From DATLFA01 sp039915945 (GTDB taxonomy: Bacteria; Actinomycetota; Acidimicrobiia; Acidimicrobiales; WLNW01), in contig JBDSMH010000094.1 of the NCBI GenBank assembly GCA_039915945.1, forward strand, positions 1-64,000: DNA of 64,000 nt, given 5' to 3'. The position numbers were made by a program, and so were the translations under genes. Positions 9,369 through 17,424 of this stretch are shown piece by piece. The notes below the pieces were generated by a model. The model made no database searches. It had not been told where the DNA came from and saw nothing but the letters and a program-made list of their open reading frames with translations. Within the stretch, counting starts at the first letter, position 1, and the number at the start of each line of letters is the position of its first letter.

Positions 9369-9372
9369 GCGC
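9354..9372. terminator. Putative bidirectional terminator hairpin between DedA and hppA genes
   Basis: GCGCTCAT-CGA-ATGAGCGC is a perfect 8-bp stem with a 3-base loop, sitting between convergent genes. There is no U-tract, so intrinsic termination is unproven. The position suits a bidirectional 3' end. Confidence 0.5.
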
Positions 9373-9393
9373 CCGCGCCTGCGAGACGGCCGG

Positions 9394-11727
9394 TTATACG
9401 GCCGCCGCCATCGCCGGCGCTTTGCGCTTGGAGAACGCAACCGCACCGATGATGATGATCAAGGCCGCACCGGCGATGAGGTAACGGGGCACGTCGCTGT
9501 CGTCGGGGCCGCTCAGCTTGATGATGGCCGGCAGGATCAGCAGTGACACGAGGTTCATCACCTTGATGAGCGGGTTGAGTGCGGGGCCCGCGGTGTCCTT
9601 GAACGGATCGCCCACGGTGTCGCCGATGACCGCGGCTTTGTAGGCCTCGGAACCCTTGCCGCCTTCGTGGCCGTCTTCGATGTACTTCTTGGCGTTGTCC
9701 CACGCACCACCGGCGTTGCTCAAGTAGTTGGCCATGAGCTGACCGGTGAGGATGACCCCCGCCAGGAACGCGCCCAGCGCGAAGTAGTTGATGCCGAACC
9801 CGATGACCACCGGCGCGAGCACGGCCAGCAGTGCCGGCGTTGCGAGCTCACGCAACGACGCGGCGGTGCAGATGTCGATGACGGGGCCGTAGTCGGGCTT
9901 CTTCTCACCGGACATGATCTTGCCGTCGGCGAATTGATTGCGCACCTCTTGCACCACCACACCGGCGGTGCGGCTGACGGCGCGGATCGCGAGGGCCGAG
10001 AAGAGAAACGGTATCGAGCCACCGATGAGCAGACCGATGAACGTCTTCGGGTCGGCCACATTGATCTGCGTCGCGATGTCCCGGAAAATGGCGTTGGGGT
10101 TGCCGGGAACGTCGGGAAGGCTGAGTTCGGAGCCGATCGTCTCGATGTACGACGCGAACAGCGCCACTGCGGCGATGACCGCGGACCCGATGGCGAAGCC
10201 TTTGGTGACGGCCTTCGTGGTGTTGCCGACGGCGTCGAGCGCCACCATGATGCGGGCCGGTTCTCCGTGGAATTCGCCTGACATTTCAGCGATTCCGGCA
10301 GCGTTGTCGGAGACCGGACCGAAGGTGTCTTCGGAGACGATGACGCCAGTGGTGGCCAACATGCCCATGCCGGCGAGCGCTACGAGGTAGAAGGACAGCT
10401 GCAGGTTGCCGCCGCCCATCCACAGTGCGGCGCCGATGGCGATGGCGATGGCGATGATCGCGTACACCGTTGATTCGAGACCCGAAGCGGTACCGGAGAG
10501 CACGACGGTTGCCGGACCGGTTCGTGCCGACTCGGCGATCTCTTTCACGGGGCCGTAGTGGGTTGCCGTGAAGTATTCGGTGAGCCGGCTCACGACCTGC
10601 GCAAGTACGAGCCCGACGACCACTGCGCCGAAGCACTTCCATCCGGCGTTGGTGGTTTCGTTCAAATCGTTCTCGTTGCCGACATAGAAGATGGCGACCA
10701 AGAACGTGCCGATGACCGTCAAGATGCCGGCGACGAGGAAGCCGCGGTTGATCGGCTTGAGCGCGTTGGTCTCGCCCTCCTTGGCCTTCACGGCGAACAC
10801 GCCGAAGATCGAGGCGACCACGCCGATGGCGCGGGCGGCGACCGGGAACACCAGACCCAGAGCCGGGTTCATGCCGATCGATTCGAACGCCGCGACGCCG
10901 AGGATGATCGAAGCGACGAGGGTTACTTCGTAGCTCTCGAACAGATCGGCCGCCATGCCCGCACAGTCGCCGACGTTGTCACCGACGTTGTCGGCGATCG
11001 TGGCGGGGTTGCGGGGATCGTCCTCGGGGATGCCGGCTTCGATCTTGCCCACCAAGTCGGCGCCGACGTCGGCGGCCTTGGTGAAGATGCCGCCGCCCAC
11101 TCGCAAGAACAGGGCCAGCAGCGAACCACCGAAGCCGAACCCGATCAGGATCGCCGAGCTCGTGTTCTGGAACAACATGATGATGATGGTGGCGCCAAGC
11201 AAACCGAGGCCGACCGTGAACATGCCGGCGATGCCGCCCGTACGGAACGCCACCGACAGTGCCTTCGGCATCGAGCCGGTCTTGGCTGCAGCGGCGGTGC
11301 GCACGTTGCCCCGTGTCGCCAACGTCATGCCGATGTAGCCGGTCAGACCCGAGGCGAAGCAGCCGAGGATGAACGCCAGCGTGCGCCACAGGCCCGACAG
11401 CCCAAAGCTCAGGGCTTCTTCACCGTCGGGCTTCAAGATCTTGGTGGACGTCACGAAGACGACCACTGCGAGCGGGATCAGGATGACCGCGATCGTCTTG
11501 AACTGACGCTTGAGGTAGGCCCACGCCCCCTCTTGGATCGCCACTGCGATCTCGATCATCTTGGGGGTGCCCTGGTCCTCCGCGAGGACGCTCTTCATCA
11601 GTATGAAGCCGACGGCAATGGCGAGCAGCGCTGCCGCGACCGAGAGCCAGAGGATCGCCCACTCACCTCCAGCAAGATGGAACTCCTGGTAGCCGCCTTC
11701 TGCGGCGAGGATGTTGACGAGGCTCAT
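9394..11727 (-). CDS. hppA: K+-independent proton-translocating membrane pyrophosphatase
   Basis: This 777-aa polytopic H+-PPase couples pyrophosphate hydrolysis to proton export. The substrate-binding loop DVGADLVGKIEAGIPEDDP followed by RNPATIADNVGDNVGDCAG is the family hallmark; a second acidic set is near the C-terminus (GDTVGDPFKDTAGP). The segment GNTTKAVTKG has Lys and Thr at the two positions that are Ala and Ala/Gly in K+-dependent enzymes, so this is predicted to be the K+-independent, H+-pumping type. The ATG at 11727 is preceded by GGAGGAA. The 228-base upstream gap holds its promoter region and a 22-bp palindrome. Confidence 0.97.
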   Translation of the reverse strand: MSLVNILAAEGGYQEFHLAGGEWAILWLSVAAALLAIAVGFILMKSVLAEDQGTPKMIEIAVAIQEGAWAYLKRQFKTIAVILIPLAVVVFVTSTKILKPDGEEALSFGLSGLWRTLAFILGCFASGLTGYIGMTLATRGNVRTAAAAKTGSMPKALSVAFRTGGIAGMFTVGLGLLGATIIIMLFQNTSSAILIGFGFGGSLLALFLRVGGGIFTKAADVGADLVGKIEAGIPEDDPRNPATIADNVGDNVGDCAGMAADLFESYEVTLVASIILGVAAFESIGMNPALGLVFPVAARAIGVVASIFGVFAVKAKEGETNALKPINRGFLVAGILTVIGTFLVAIFYVGNENDLNETTNAGWKCFGAVVVGLVLAQVVSRLTEYFTATHYGPVKEIAESARTGPATVVLSGTASGLESTVYAIIAIAIAIGAALWMGGGNLQLSFYLVALAGMGMLATTGVIVSEDTFGPVSDNAAGIAEMSGEFHGEPARIMVALDAVGNTTKAVTKGFAIGSAVIAAVALFASYIETIGSELSLPDVPGNPNAIFRDIATQINVADPKTFIGLLIGGSIPFLFSALAIRAVSRTAGVVVQEVRNQFADGKIMSGEKKPDYGPVIDICTAASLRELATPALLAVLAPVVIGFGINYFALGAFLAGVILTGQLMANYLSNAGGAWDNAKKYIEDGHEGGKGSEAYKAAVIGDTVGDPFKDTAGPALNPLIKVMNLVSLLILPAIIKLSGPDDSDVPRYLIAGAALIIIIGAVAFSKRKAPAMAAAV

Positions 11728-11863
11728 GTGGGGGGATTCCTCCGGTTCAAGGACTACGCGCAGCGACCCGAAAGACCGAGACGGTCGGCGCGGAAAGCGC
11801 TCTATTCAAGGACGGAAACGGAAATGTACGCAAGCTGTAGGCCTAGCTTCCCGCTCCGATGCG

Positions 11864-11885
11864 GGCCGCTCGGGCCCGAGCGGCC
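11864..11885. repeat. Perfect 22-bp palindrome containing the GGCCCGAGCGGCC element
   Basis: GGCCGCTCGGG followed directly by its reverse complement forms a 22-base perfect palindrome in the gap between hppA and the HIT gene. Each strand contains the same GGCCCGAGCGGCC string found at 15674, 16157 and 59143. It may be a protein-binding site or a cruciform-forming element. The rest of the 228-base gap shows only A/T-richer hppA-side promoter sequence. Confidence 0.8.
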
Positions 11886-11955
11886 GCAAATCCGAGGGTT
11901 TTGGGGGGTCTCTCAGGGGCCTCGCGCCTGGGTGGGCTCCCTAGGATCGGGCGCC

Positions 11956-12381
11956 ATGGGGACAGCTGGGTGCGGGTTCTGCGACGTGATCGAAGGGCGG
12001 GTCGAGGCGGTCGTCATCGCCCGCACCGAGCACACGGTCGCCTTCCTCGACCGCTCGCCGGTGTTCTACGGCCACACCCTCGTCATCCCGATCGACCACC
12101 ACGAAACGCTGGGCGACCTTCCCCCCGAACTGCTCGAGCCCTTGTTCGCAGAGGCGCAGCGCCTGAGCGCCGCGGTCGAGCGGGGCCTCGGGGCGGCAGG
12201 CTCGTTCGTGGCGATGAACAACCGTGTGAGCCAAAGCGTGCCGCACCTCCACGTGCACGTGGTGCCGCGCAATCGCAAGGACGGACTGCGGGGCTTCTTC
12301 TGGCCGCGCCTGCGCTACCGCGACGACGCCCATATGGCCGAGGTGGCTGGCGCACTCCGCGAAGCGCTGTCGGCGAGTTGA
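11956..12381 (+). CDS. HIT family nucleotide-binding protein
   Basis: This 141-aa histidine-triad protein is typically a nucleotide hydrolase or transferase acting on AMP-linked substrates. The triad HLHVHVVPR is at about residues 97-105, and an N-terminal Cys pair (CGFC, 6-9) resembles the zinc-binding Cys of many HIT proteins. The frame is open far upstream, but the ATG at 11956 gives the canonical length and start. It is convergent with the DUF429 gene, with one base between stops. Confidence 0.93.
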   Translation: MGTAGCGFCDVIEGRVEAVVIARTEHTVAFLDRSPVFYGHTLVIPIDHHETLGDLPPELLEPLFAEAQRLSAAVERGLGAAGSFVAMNNRVSQSVPHLHVHVVPRNRKDGLRGFFWPRLRYRDDAHMAEVAGALREALSAS

Positions 12382-12382
12382 A

Positions 12383-13066
12383 CTACACGGCGACCGTCAT
12401 GCGCAGACCGCGCGCATCTCGCTCGTCGTCACCGAACCATCGCGCGGTGCCGTCGGCGATGCGCCGTGCGGTCCACGCCGCGGCATACGCATCGAGCACG
12501 TCCGCGGCGATGGCCCGATGGTGCGCGAGATGCTCGGGGATGTCGGGGAACGAGGGAAGCAGCAATTGCAGTCGTTCGGCGCGTCCGTCACTCGTGCTCT
12601 TGCGCGTGGCGAGAGGGCTCCCCGCGAGTTCGGCGAAACTCGATTCCGGATGCGCTTCGCTCACACGAGGCTGTAGGTCGGGCGTCATGAGCACATCGAG
12701 TTCGCGGATCTTGGCGACGAGATACCACGCTTGTTTCGACAACCCTACGCCGGTCGCCGCGCGCGCCAGCGCGAGCGCATCGCGATAGTCGGTGGCGTCG
12801 AGCACGGCGCGCGGTGGCGTAGGGAAGAGCGAGGCCCGGCGCACGCCCAGGTGCACGCGCAGTTGACCGTCCGACGCGCGTCTCGTGTGCGCGGGCAGAC
12901 CGATCGGCATGTCGATGCCGACGGTGTGCACCTCGCCCGAGCGGACGCGATCGATCAACGAGTCGAGACTCGTCACGCAGTCGACCGTCGAGGCGCCGTC
13001 GCGCTTCGCCGCGGTCACGACGACCCAGCCCCCTCGGTAGCCGTCGACCCCCGCCACTCGCACCAC
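12383..13066 (-). CDS. DUF429 domain-containing protein
   Basis: This 227-aa protein of the DUF429 family has an RNase H-like fold and no established function. The typical start VAGVDGYRGGWVVV and the acidic pair in VGIDMPIGLP are present, followed by LFPTPPRAVLDA and the C-terminal ADVLDAYAAAW. The conserved acidic residues suggest a metal-dependent nuclease-like site. It is divergent from the SDR gene, 36 bases between starts. Confidence 0.88.
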   Translation of the reverse strand: MVRVAGVDGYRGGWVVVTAAKRDGASTVDCVTSLDSLIDRVRSGEVHTVGIDMPIGLPAHTRRASDGQLRVHLGVRRASLFPTPPRAVLDATDYRDALALARAATGVGLSKQAWYLVAKIRELDVLMTPDLQPRVSEAHPESSFAELAGSPLATRKSTSDGRAERLQLLLPSFPDIPEHLAHHRAIAADVLDAYAAAWTARRIADGTARWFGDDERDARGLRMTVAV

Positions 13067-13102
13067 GTAGTGTTACCCCAGCTTCGAAGAGGGGGAAAAC
13101 GG

Positions 13103-13891
13103 ATGGGTCGGCTCGAGGGCAAAGTCGCATACGTAACGGGCGCAGCATCGGGCATCGGGTACGCCTGTGCACAGCGCTTTGCCGCCGAGGGTGCCATCGT
13201 CATCGGCTCGGACATCAACACCACCGAGTCGTGGGCCGCGGTCGAGCAATCGGCCAAGGCGGCCGAGTTCCATGTGCTCGACGTGCGCGACCCCGACGCG
13301 CAAAAGCAGGTTGTCGACGACGCGGTTGCGCGCTACGGCAGCGTCGACGTCCTCGTCACTGCGGCCGGGGTCGCGGGCGGCGGGCCGGTGCATCTCATCG
13401 CGCTGGCCGAATGGCAGCGCGTGCAGGACATCAACCTCACGGGCACCTTCCTTTCGGCCAAAGCGGTGCTGCCGCACATGATCAGCCAACGCGGCGGCTC
13501 GATCATCACGGTCGCCAGCGTCGAGGGGCTCGAAGGGTGCGAAGGCGGCAGTACCTACAACGCATCCAAGGGCGGCGTGGTGTTGCTCACAAAGAACATC
13601 GCCAACGACTACGGGCGCCTGGGCATCCGGGCCAACTCGATCTGTCCCGGCTTCATCGATACGCCACTGTTTCGTTCGGTCTACGACTCTGATGCAACGG
13701 CAGATGTTCGCGAAGCAACCCGTAAACAGCACAAGTTGGGCCGCTTCGGTCGAGCCGAAGAGATCGCCGGCGCCGCATTCTTCCTCGCGTCGGACGACAG
13801 CTCATTCGTGACCGGGGTGGCGTTGCCTGTCGACGGCGGGTACACGGCGGGACATTCGTACGGCATCGCCGAACGCATGGGGCTTGCCTGA
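13103..13891 (+). CDS. SDR family oxidoreductase (classical, FabG-like)
   Basis: This 262-aa classical short-chain dehydrogenase has cofactor motif TGAASGIG at residues 13-20, catalytic serine in ITVASVEG and YNASK (YxxxK). The C-terminal PVDGGYTAG is the usual end of FabG-like enzymes. The acidic residue after beta-2 (GSDIN) suggests NAD(H). The ATG at 13103 lies 6 bases after the GGGGGAAAA stretch. Substrate unknown. The stop is 2 bases from the convergent cyclotransferase stop. Confidence 0.92.
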   Translation: MGRLEGKVAYVTGAASGIGYACAQRFAAEGAIVIGSDINTTESWAAVEQSAKAAEFHVLDVRDPDAQKQVVDDAVARYGSVDVLVTAAGVAGGGPVHLIALAEWQRVQDINLTGTFLSAKAVLPHMISQRGGSIITVASVEGLEGCEGGSTYNASKGGVVLLTKNIANDYGRLGIRANSICPGFIDTPLFRSVYDSDATADVREATRKQHKLGRFGRAEEIAGAAFFLASDDSSFVTGVALPVDGGYTAGHSYGIAERMGLA

Positions 13892-13893
13892 GG

Positions 13894-14799
13894 TCAGGCA
13901 GCTATGAAGCGGACTTCGAAGATCGTGGGCCAGTACTTGCCGGTCAGCAAGAAGGTTTTCGTCGCGGGATCGTAGGCGATGCCGTTCAAGACATCGACCC
14001 CTTTCGTCTCCACGGCGGTCAGCAGTCCTGATGCATCGATCACCGCGGTGACCTTGCCGGTTGCGGGATCGATGCGCACGATCGTGTCGGTTTGCCAGAT
14101 GTTGGCATACACCTGACCGTCGACGCATTCGAGTTCGTTGAGTTGCGTGACGGGAGTTCCGTTGTTGGTCACTGACACCGTCCCCTTCAACGCGAACGTC
14201 GATCGATCGCGCAGAAACAGCTGGCTGGTGCCGTCCGACATCACGAGTAGCGTGCCGTCGTCGCATAGGCCCCAGCCCTCGGTGTCGTAGCTGTACGTCG
14301 AGATCTGTTTGAAATCGCTCAGCCGGTACACGAACGCAACATGCTCCTGATACGTCAGCTGCACGATGCTGTCGTCGACGACGGTGATCCCTTCGCCGAA
14401 GTACTTGTCGGCCAGTGTGATATGGCGAGACGCGACGCCGGTACGCGGGTCGGATTCGCGCAGCACGGACTCGCCGCGCAAGCCGGTGCCTTCGTAGAGC
14501 TTTCCGTTGGCGATCTCCAAGCCCTCGGTGAACGCGGTCTTGTCGTGCGGGCGACGAGCGATCACCTCGACCCGAAGTGATTCGACCGTCGCCGTTGTGG
14601 CGCGTGTTATCGATGTACGTGCAGCCGACGACGAAGATGGTGTCGATGACGAGGACGGTGCCGGTGTTACGGAAGGCGCGCCCGTCGTCGCCGTCGGCGA
14701 TGTGTCGGCGGCGTCGCCGCACGAGATCACCGACACGGTGATGAGCAACGCCGCGACGACACGACGGATCGAACTGTTCACGCAAGCAGCGATCGTCAT
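13894..14799 (-). CDS. Glutaminyl-peptide cyclotransferase, secreted lipoprotein
   Basis: This protein of about 301 aa belongs to the bacterial/plant-type glutamine cyclotransferase family (five-bladed beta-propeller, PF05096), which turns N-terminal Gln into pyroglutamate. The N-terminus is a signal peptide ending in a lipobox-like VSVISC, then a Ser/Thr-rich linker. The propeller starts at PHDKTAFTEGLEI and includes QLTYQEHVAFVY, YDTEGWGLCDDGT, LNELECVDGQVYANIWQTD and KGVDVLNGIAYDP, all family signatures. The ATG at 14799 is used here; a GTG at 14781 would also give a good signal peptide. It is divergent from the SDR at 14828. Confidence 0.9.
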   Translation of the reverse strand: MTIAACVNSSIRRVVAALLITVSVISCGDAADTSPTATTGAPSVTPAPSSSSTPSSSSAARTSITRATTATVESLRVEVIARRPHDKTAFTEGLEIANGKLYEGTGLRGESVLRESDPRTGVASRHITLADKYFGEGITVVDDSIVQLTYQEHVAFVYRLSDFKQISTYSYDTEGWGLCDDGTLLVMSDGTSQLFLRDRSTFALKGTVSVTNNGTPVTQLNELECVDGQVYANIWQTDTIVRIDPATGKVTAVIDASGLLTAVETKGVDVLNGIAYDPATKTFLLTGKYWPTIFEVRFIAA

Positions 14800-14827
14800 A
14801 GGGTAAGGCGTTCGACGAGGGGATCGC

Positions 14828-15673
14828 ATGCGCGGAGATGATCTGACCGGCAAGGTCGCGTTGGTGGCCGGGGCCGTACGCAAGCCGGGTATCGGGCGCG
14901 CAACGATCCTTCGCCTCGCCGAGATGGGCGCCGCGGTGGTGTGCGCCGACTCCGTCGCCGATGAGACCGATATCGATCCGCGCGGCGACACCATCAAGGT
15001 CAGCGCCAGCGACTTGCGTGCCGTCGTGGCCGAGGTCGAGGCCGCCGGCGGGCGCGCGGTCGCAGTCAACCTCGATCAATCCGATCGCGAGTCGATCGAC
15101 AACGCGGTGCGGCGCGCGGTGATGGAATACGGGCGTCTCGACATCTTGTGCCACCTCGGTGGGGGCACGTCGCCCGAGCGCGATCGGCCGATCATGGAGC
15201 TCACCGACGACGCGTGGGACGACACCGTCGCGTTGATCCTCACGTCGGTGTTCGTGCTCAACCGCGCCGCAGCGAAGCAGATGATCACGCAGGGCGACGG
15301 TGGGTCGATCGTCAATCTGGGTTCGTTCGCCGGGGTGCGGTTGGCCGACGGGCCGCCCGCCTTTTCGGCGCTCAAGGCCGGCGCCGAAGCGTTCACCAAG
15401 ATGCTGGCCCGTGAACTCGCCCCGCATCGCATTCGCGTCAACATGGTGCATCCGCTCGGGGTCGATGCGGGTGACGGCGTCAAGAACCCCGGTCTGGCTC
15501 GCGCCGCCGAGAAAGCCGGCCGCTCGGTCGAGCAGTGGATGCGCGACATGATCCCGTTCGGCCGCTTCCAGGCGGCCGACGAGACGGCGGCGGTCGTGGC
15601 CTTCTTGTGCTCGGATGCCGCCTCGTTCACGTCGGGCCAGGCGATCTCGGTCGCCGGCGGCGCCACGCCATGA
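14828..15673 (+). CDS. SDR family protein with Phe in place of the catalytic Tyr
   Basis: This 281-aa Rossmann-fold protein has the overall SDR layout and ends in ISVAGGATP. The nucleotide loop is altered (AGAVRKPGIG instead of TGxxxGIG). The NNAG motif is degenerate (CHLGGG). The catalytic serine is kept at Ser166 (NLGSFAG), but the YxxxK motif reads FSALK: Phe179 sits 13 residues after Ser166, exactly where the catalytic Tyr is expected, with Lys183 kept. Normal SDR catalysis is therefore doubtful. It may bind NAD(P) or CoA ligands without classical hydride chemistry, or use other residues. Confidence 0.88.
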   Translation: MRGDDLTGKVALVAGAVRKPGIGRATILRLAEMGAAVVCADSVADETDIDPRGDTIKVSASDLRAVVAEVEAAGGRAVAVNLDQSDRESIDNAVRRAVMEYGRLDILCHLGGGTSPERDRPIMELTDDAWDDTVALILTSVFVLNRAAAKQMITQGDGGSIVNLGSFAGVRLADGPPAFSALKAGAEAFTKMLARELAPHRIRVNMVHPLGVDAGDGVKNPGLARAAEKAGRSVEQWMRDMIPFGRFQAADETAAVVAFLCSDAASFTSGQAISVAGGATP

Positions 15674-15698
15674 GGCCCGAGCGGCCCCGCAGAGCGGG
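15674..15698. repeat. Interspersed GGCCCGAGCGGCC element with CCCGC-AGA-GCGGG hairpin
   Basis: The element starts immediately after the TGA of the SDR gene. It consists of GGCCCGAGCGGCC (15674-15686) followed by a 5-bp stem CCCGC-AGA-GCGGG (15686-15698). Related copies lie at 16157, 59143 and 59173, and inside the palindrome at 11864. It is a likely 3'-end or terminator element. Confidence 0.7.
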
Positions 15699-15778
15699 AT
15701 AAGGCCTGGAAGGCGCACAAGTAACCGGCGGTCACTGGTTTTCGAGGCCCTCAATTGTTGCAGTTCCTTCAACGATTC

Positions 15779-15807
15779 TTGACAGTTGTGTTACGAACCG
15801 CTAGAAA
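15779..15807 (+). promoter_or_regulatory. Sigma70-type promoter for the 15840 gene
   Basis: The -35 box TTGACA (15779-15784) and -10 box TAGAAA (15802-15807) are separated by exactly 17 bases. The downstream ATG at 15840 is about 26 bases past the predicted start site. The -35 is a perfect consensus; the -10 matches 4 of 6. Confidence 0.7.
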
Positions 15808-15839
15808 ATCCCCTTGTGCTCCGCGATCGACGTCCAACC

Positions 15840-16154
15840 ATGCGACCAGATGAACTGCGTTCTTCCGTCCGTGAGCCAATGCGGCCGGTCGACATCGACG
15901 ATGTCATCGACCAATGGGAGATCGAGCAGGCCCTCGAGATGGCGTTCCTCGCCACCGAGCGTGTCTCGGTGGCGCGGCGAGTGGTGGGTTTCCTCGCGGC
16001 GCTGGTGGCGTTCGTCGCGGGTGTCGCCGGCACGATCTGGGTCTTCCACAACGTCGGCCTCGGTTTGGGCTTGCTCAGCGCGTATTCGCTGCCGCTGTTC
16101 GTCCTCCTCGTGATGCTCGGCGTCGAACGCACGGTGCCCCTCGGCAAGAACTGA
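15840..16154 (+). CDS. Small membrane protein, unknown function
   Basis: This 104-aa protein has a polar N-terminal 45 residues (MRPDELRSSVREPMRPVDID) and two hydrophobic segments (VVGFLAALVAFVAGVAGTIW and LGLLSAYSLPLFVLLVMLG) ending in a short charged tail. I recognise no family. The ATG at 15840 follows a convincing promoter at 15779-15807. The gene is followed within 3 bases by a GGCCCGAGCGGCC element. Confidence 0.7.
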   Translation: MRPDELRSSVREPMRPVDIDDVIDQWEIEQALEMAFLATERVSVARRVVGFLAALVAFVAGVAGTIWVFHNVGLGLGLLSAYSLPLFVLLVMLGVERTVPLGKN

Positions 16155-16156
16155 TC

Positions 16157-16169
16157 GGCCCGAGCGGCC
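16157..16169. repeat. Interspersed GGCCCGAGCGGCC element after the small membrane protein gene
   Basis: This is an exact 13-base copy two bases downstream of a stop codon at 16154, followed by a TTTCAGGGCGGGG segment similar in layout to the copies at 15674 and 59143. Confidence 0.65.
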
Positions 16170-16235
16170 TTTCAGGGCGGGGACCGGCGGTTCCGCTGCT
16201 TCGACACCGCCCGCTCTGCAAGCGAGACTGCGGCG

Positions 16236-17414
16236 ATGCGCATCGGCTATAGCGACGACAGCGAAACGTTGCGGCAGACGCTGCGTTCGTATTACGACGA
16301 GTTGTTGACGCCCGAGGTCCGCGAGCGGCTATCGCATTCGGAAGGCATCGGCCCCGACATGCGCGCGGTCGTGCGCCAGATGGGCCGCGACGGATGGTTG
16401 GGCATCGGCTGGCCGCCCGAGTACGGCGGCCAGGGCCGCACGCCGATCGAACAGTTCGTGTTCTTCGACGAGTCGATGCGGGCGCAGGCCCCCGTGCCGA
16501 TGCTGACGGTCAACACGGTCGGGCCGACGATCATGCACTTCGGCACCACCGCACAAAAAGAGTTCTTCCTCCCCAAGATCGTCGCCGGCGAGATCCACTT
16601 CTGCATCGGCTACTCAGAGCCCGGCGCGGGTACCGATCTGGCCGCGTTGCAGACGCGCGCGGTGCGAGACGGTGACGAGTACATCGTCAACGGACAGAAG
16701 CTCTGGACGAGTTTGGCCTCCGACGCCGACTACTGCTGGCTGGCGGTGCGCACCAACGCAGAAGCCAAGAAGCACAAGGGCATCTCGATGATCATCGTCG
16801 ATATGAAGAACACCGAGGGCATCACCGTTCGCCCCCTCAGTCTCCTGCCGGGGCACAACGTGTGCGAGGTCTACTTCGACGACGCGCGGGTGCCGGTCGC
16901 CAATCGTGTCGGTGAGGAAAACGGTGGTTGGAACCTCATCACCAATCAGCTCAATCACGAACGGGTCACCCTGTGTTCGCCGGGCATGATCGAGAATCAC
17001 CTCGACGAAGTGAGGGCCTGGGCCAAAGCAACGGTGGGCTCTGACGGTCGACGCGTGATCGACGAAGAATGGGTTCGCATCGCGCTGGCGCGTCTCTACG
17101 CGCGTCTCGAGTTCTTGCGTCTCATCAACTGGAAAGTCGCCTACAACGCGACGCAGAACACACTGCATCCAGCCGATGCATCGGCCACCAAGGCATTCGG
17201 CACCGAGTTCTATCTCGAGGCGATGCGCTCGCTGATGGAGATCGTCGGTCAGTCGGCCTACCTCGTTGCCGGTACCACCGGCTCGGTATTGCATTCACGC
17301 CTCGAAGCCGCGTACCGCGGGTTGTTGATCTTGACATTCGGAGGCGGCACCAACGAACTGCAACGCGACCTCATCGCGATGTTCGGCCTGGGTATGCCGC
17401 GGTCCGATCGATGA
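16236..17414 (+). CDS. Acyl-CoA dehydrogenase family protein (larger partner of a pair)
   Basis: This 392-aa flavoprotein has the three-domain acyl-CoA dehydrogenase fold. The N-terminal helical domain ends near GWPPEYGGQGRTPIEQFVFF. The FAD/substrate segment is IGYSEPGAGTDLAALQTRAV. The C-terminal FAD-binding end is FGGGTNELQRDLIAMFGLG. It is followed after 10 bases by a shorter acyl-CoA dehydrogenase. Adjacent non-identical pairs like this form alpha2-beta2 enzymes for steroid or bulky acyl-CoA oxidation in actinobacteria, so a heterotetramer is inferred. The same arrangement recurs at 42905-45236. Confidence 0.92.
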   Translation: MRIGYSDDSETLRQTLRSYYDELLTPEVRERLSHSEGIGPDMRAVVRQMGRDGWLGIGWPPEYGGQGRTPIEQFVFFDESMRAQAPVPMLTVNTVGPTIMHFGTTAQKEFFLPKIVAGEIHFCIGYSEPGAGTDLAALQTRAVRDGDEYIVNGQKLWTSLASDADYCWLAVRTNAEAKKHKGISMIIVDMKNTEGITVRPLSLLPGHNVCEVYFDDARVPVANRVGEENGGWNLITNQLNHERVTLCSPGMIENHLDEVRAWAKATVGSDGRRVIDEEWVRIALARLYARLEFLRLINWKVAYNATQNTLHPADASATKAFGTEFYLEAMRSLMEIVGQSAYLVAGTTGSVLHSRLEAAYRGLLILTFGGGTNELQRDLIAMFGLGMPRSDR

Positions 17415-17424
17415 GGGGACATTG

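Noticed and set aside
13802..15772. 656-codon minus-strand frame overlapping the cyclotransferase and SDR
   Set aside because: The true cyclotransferase lies in another frame and has full family motifs; the long frame has no domain.
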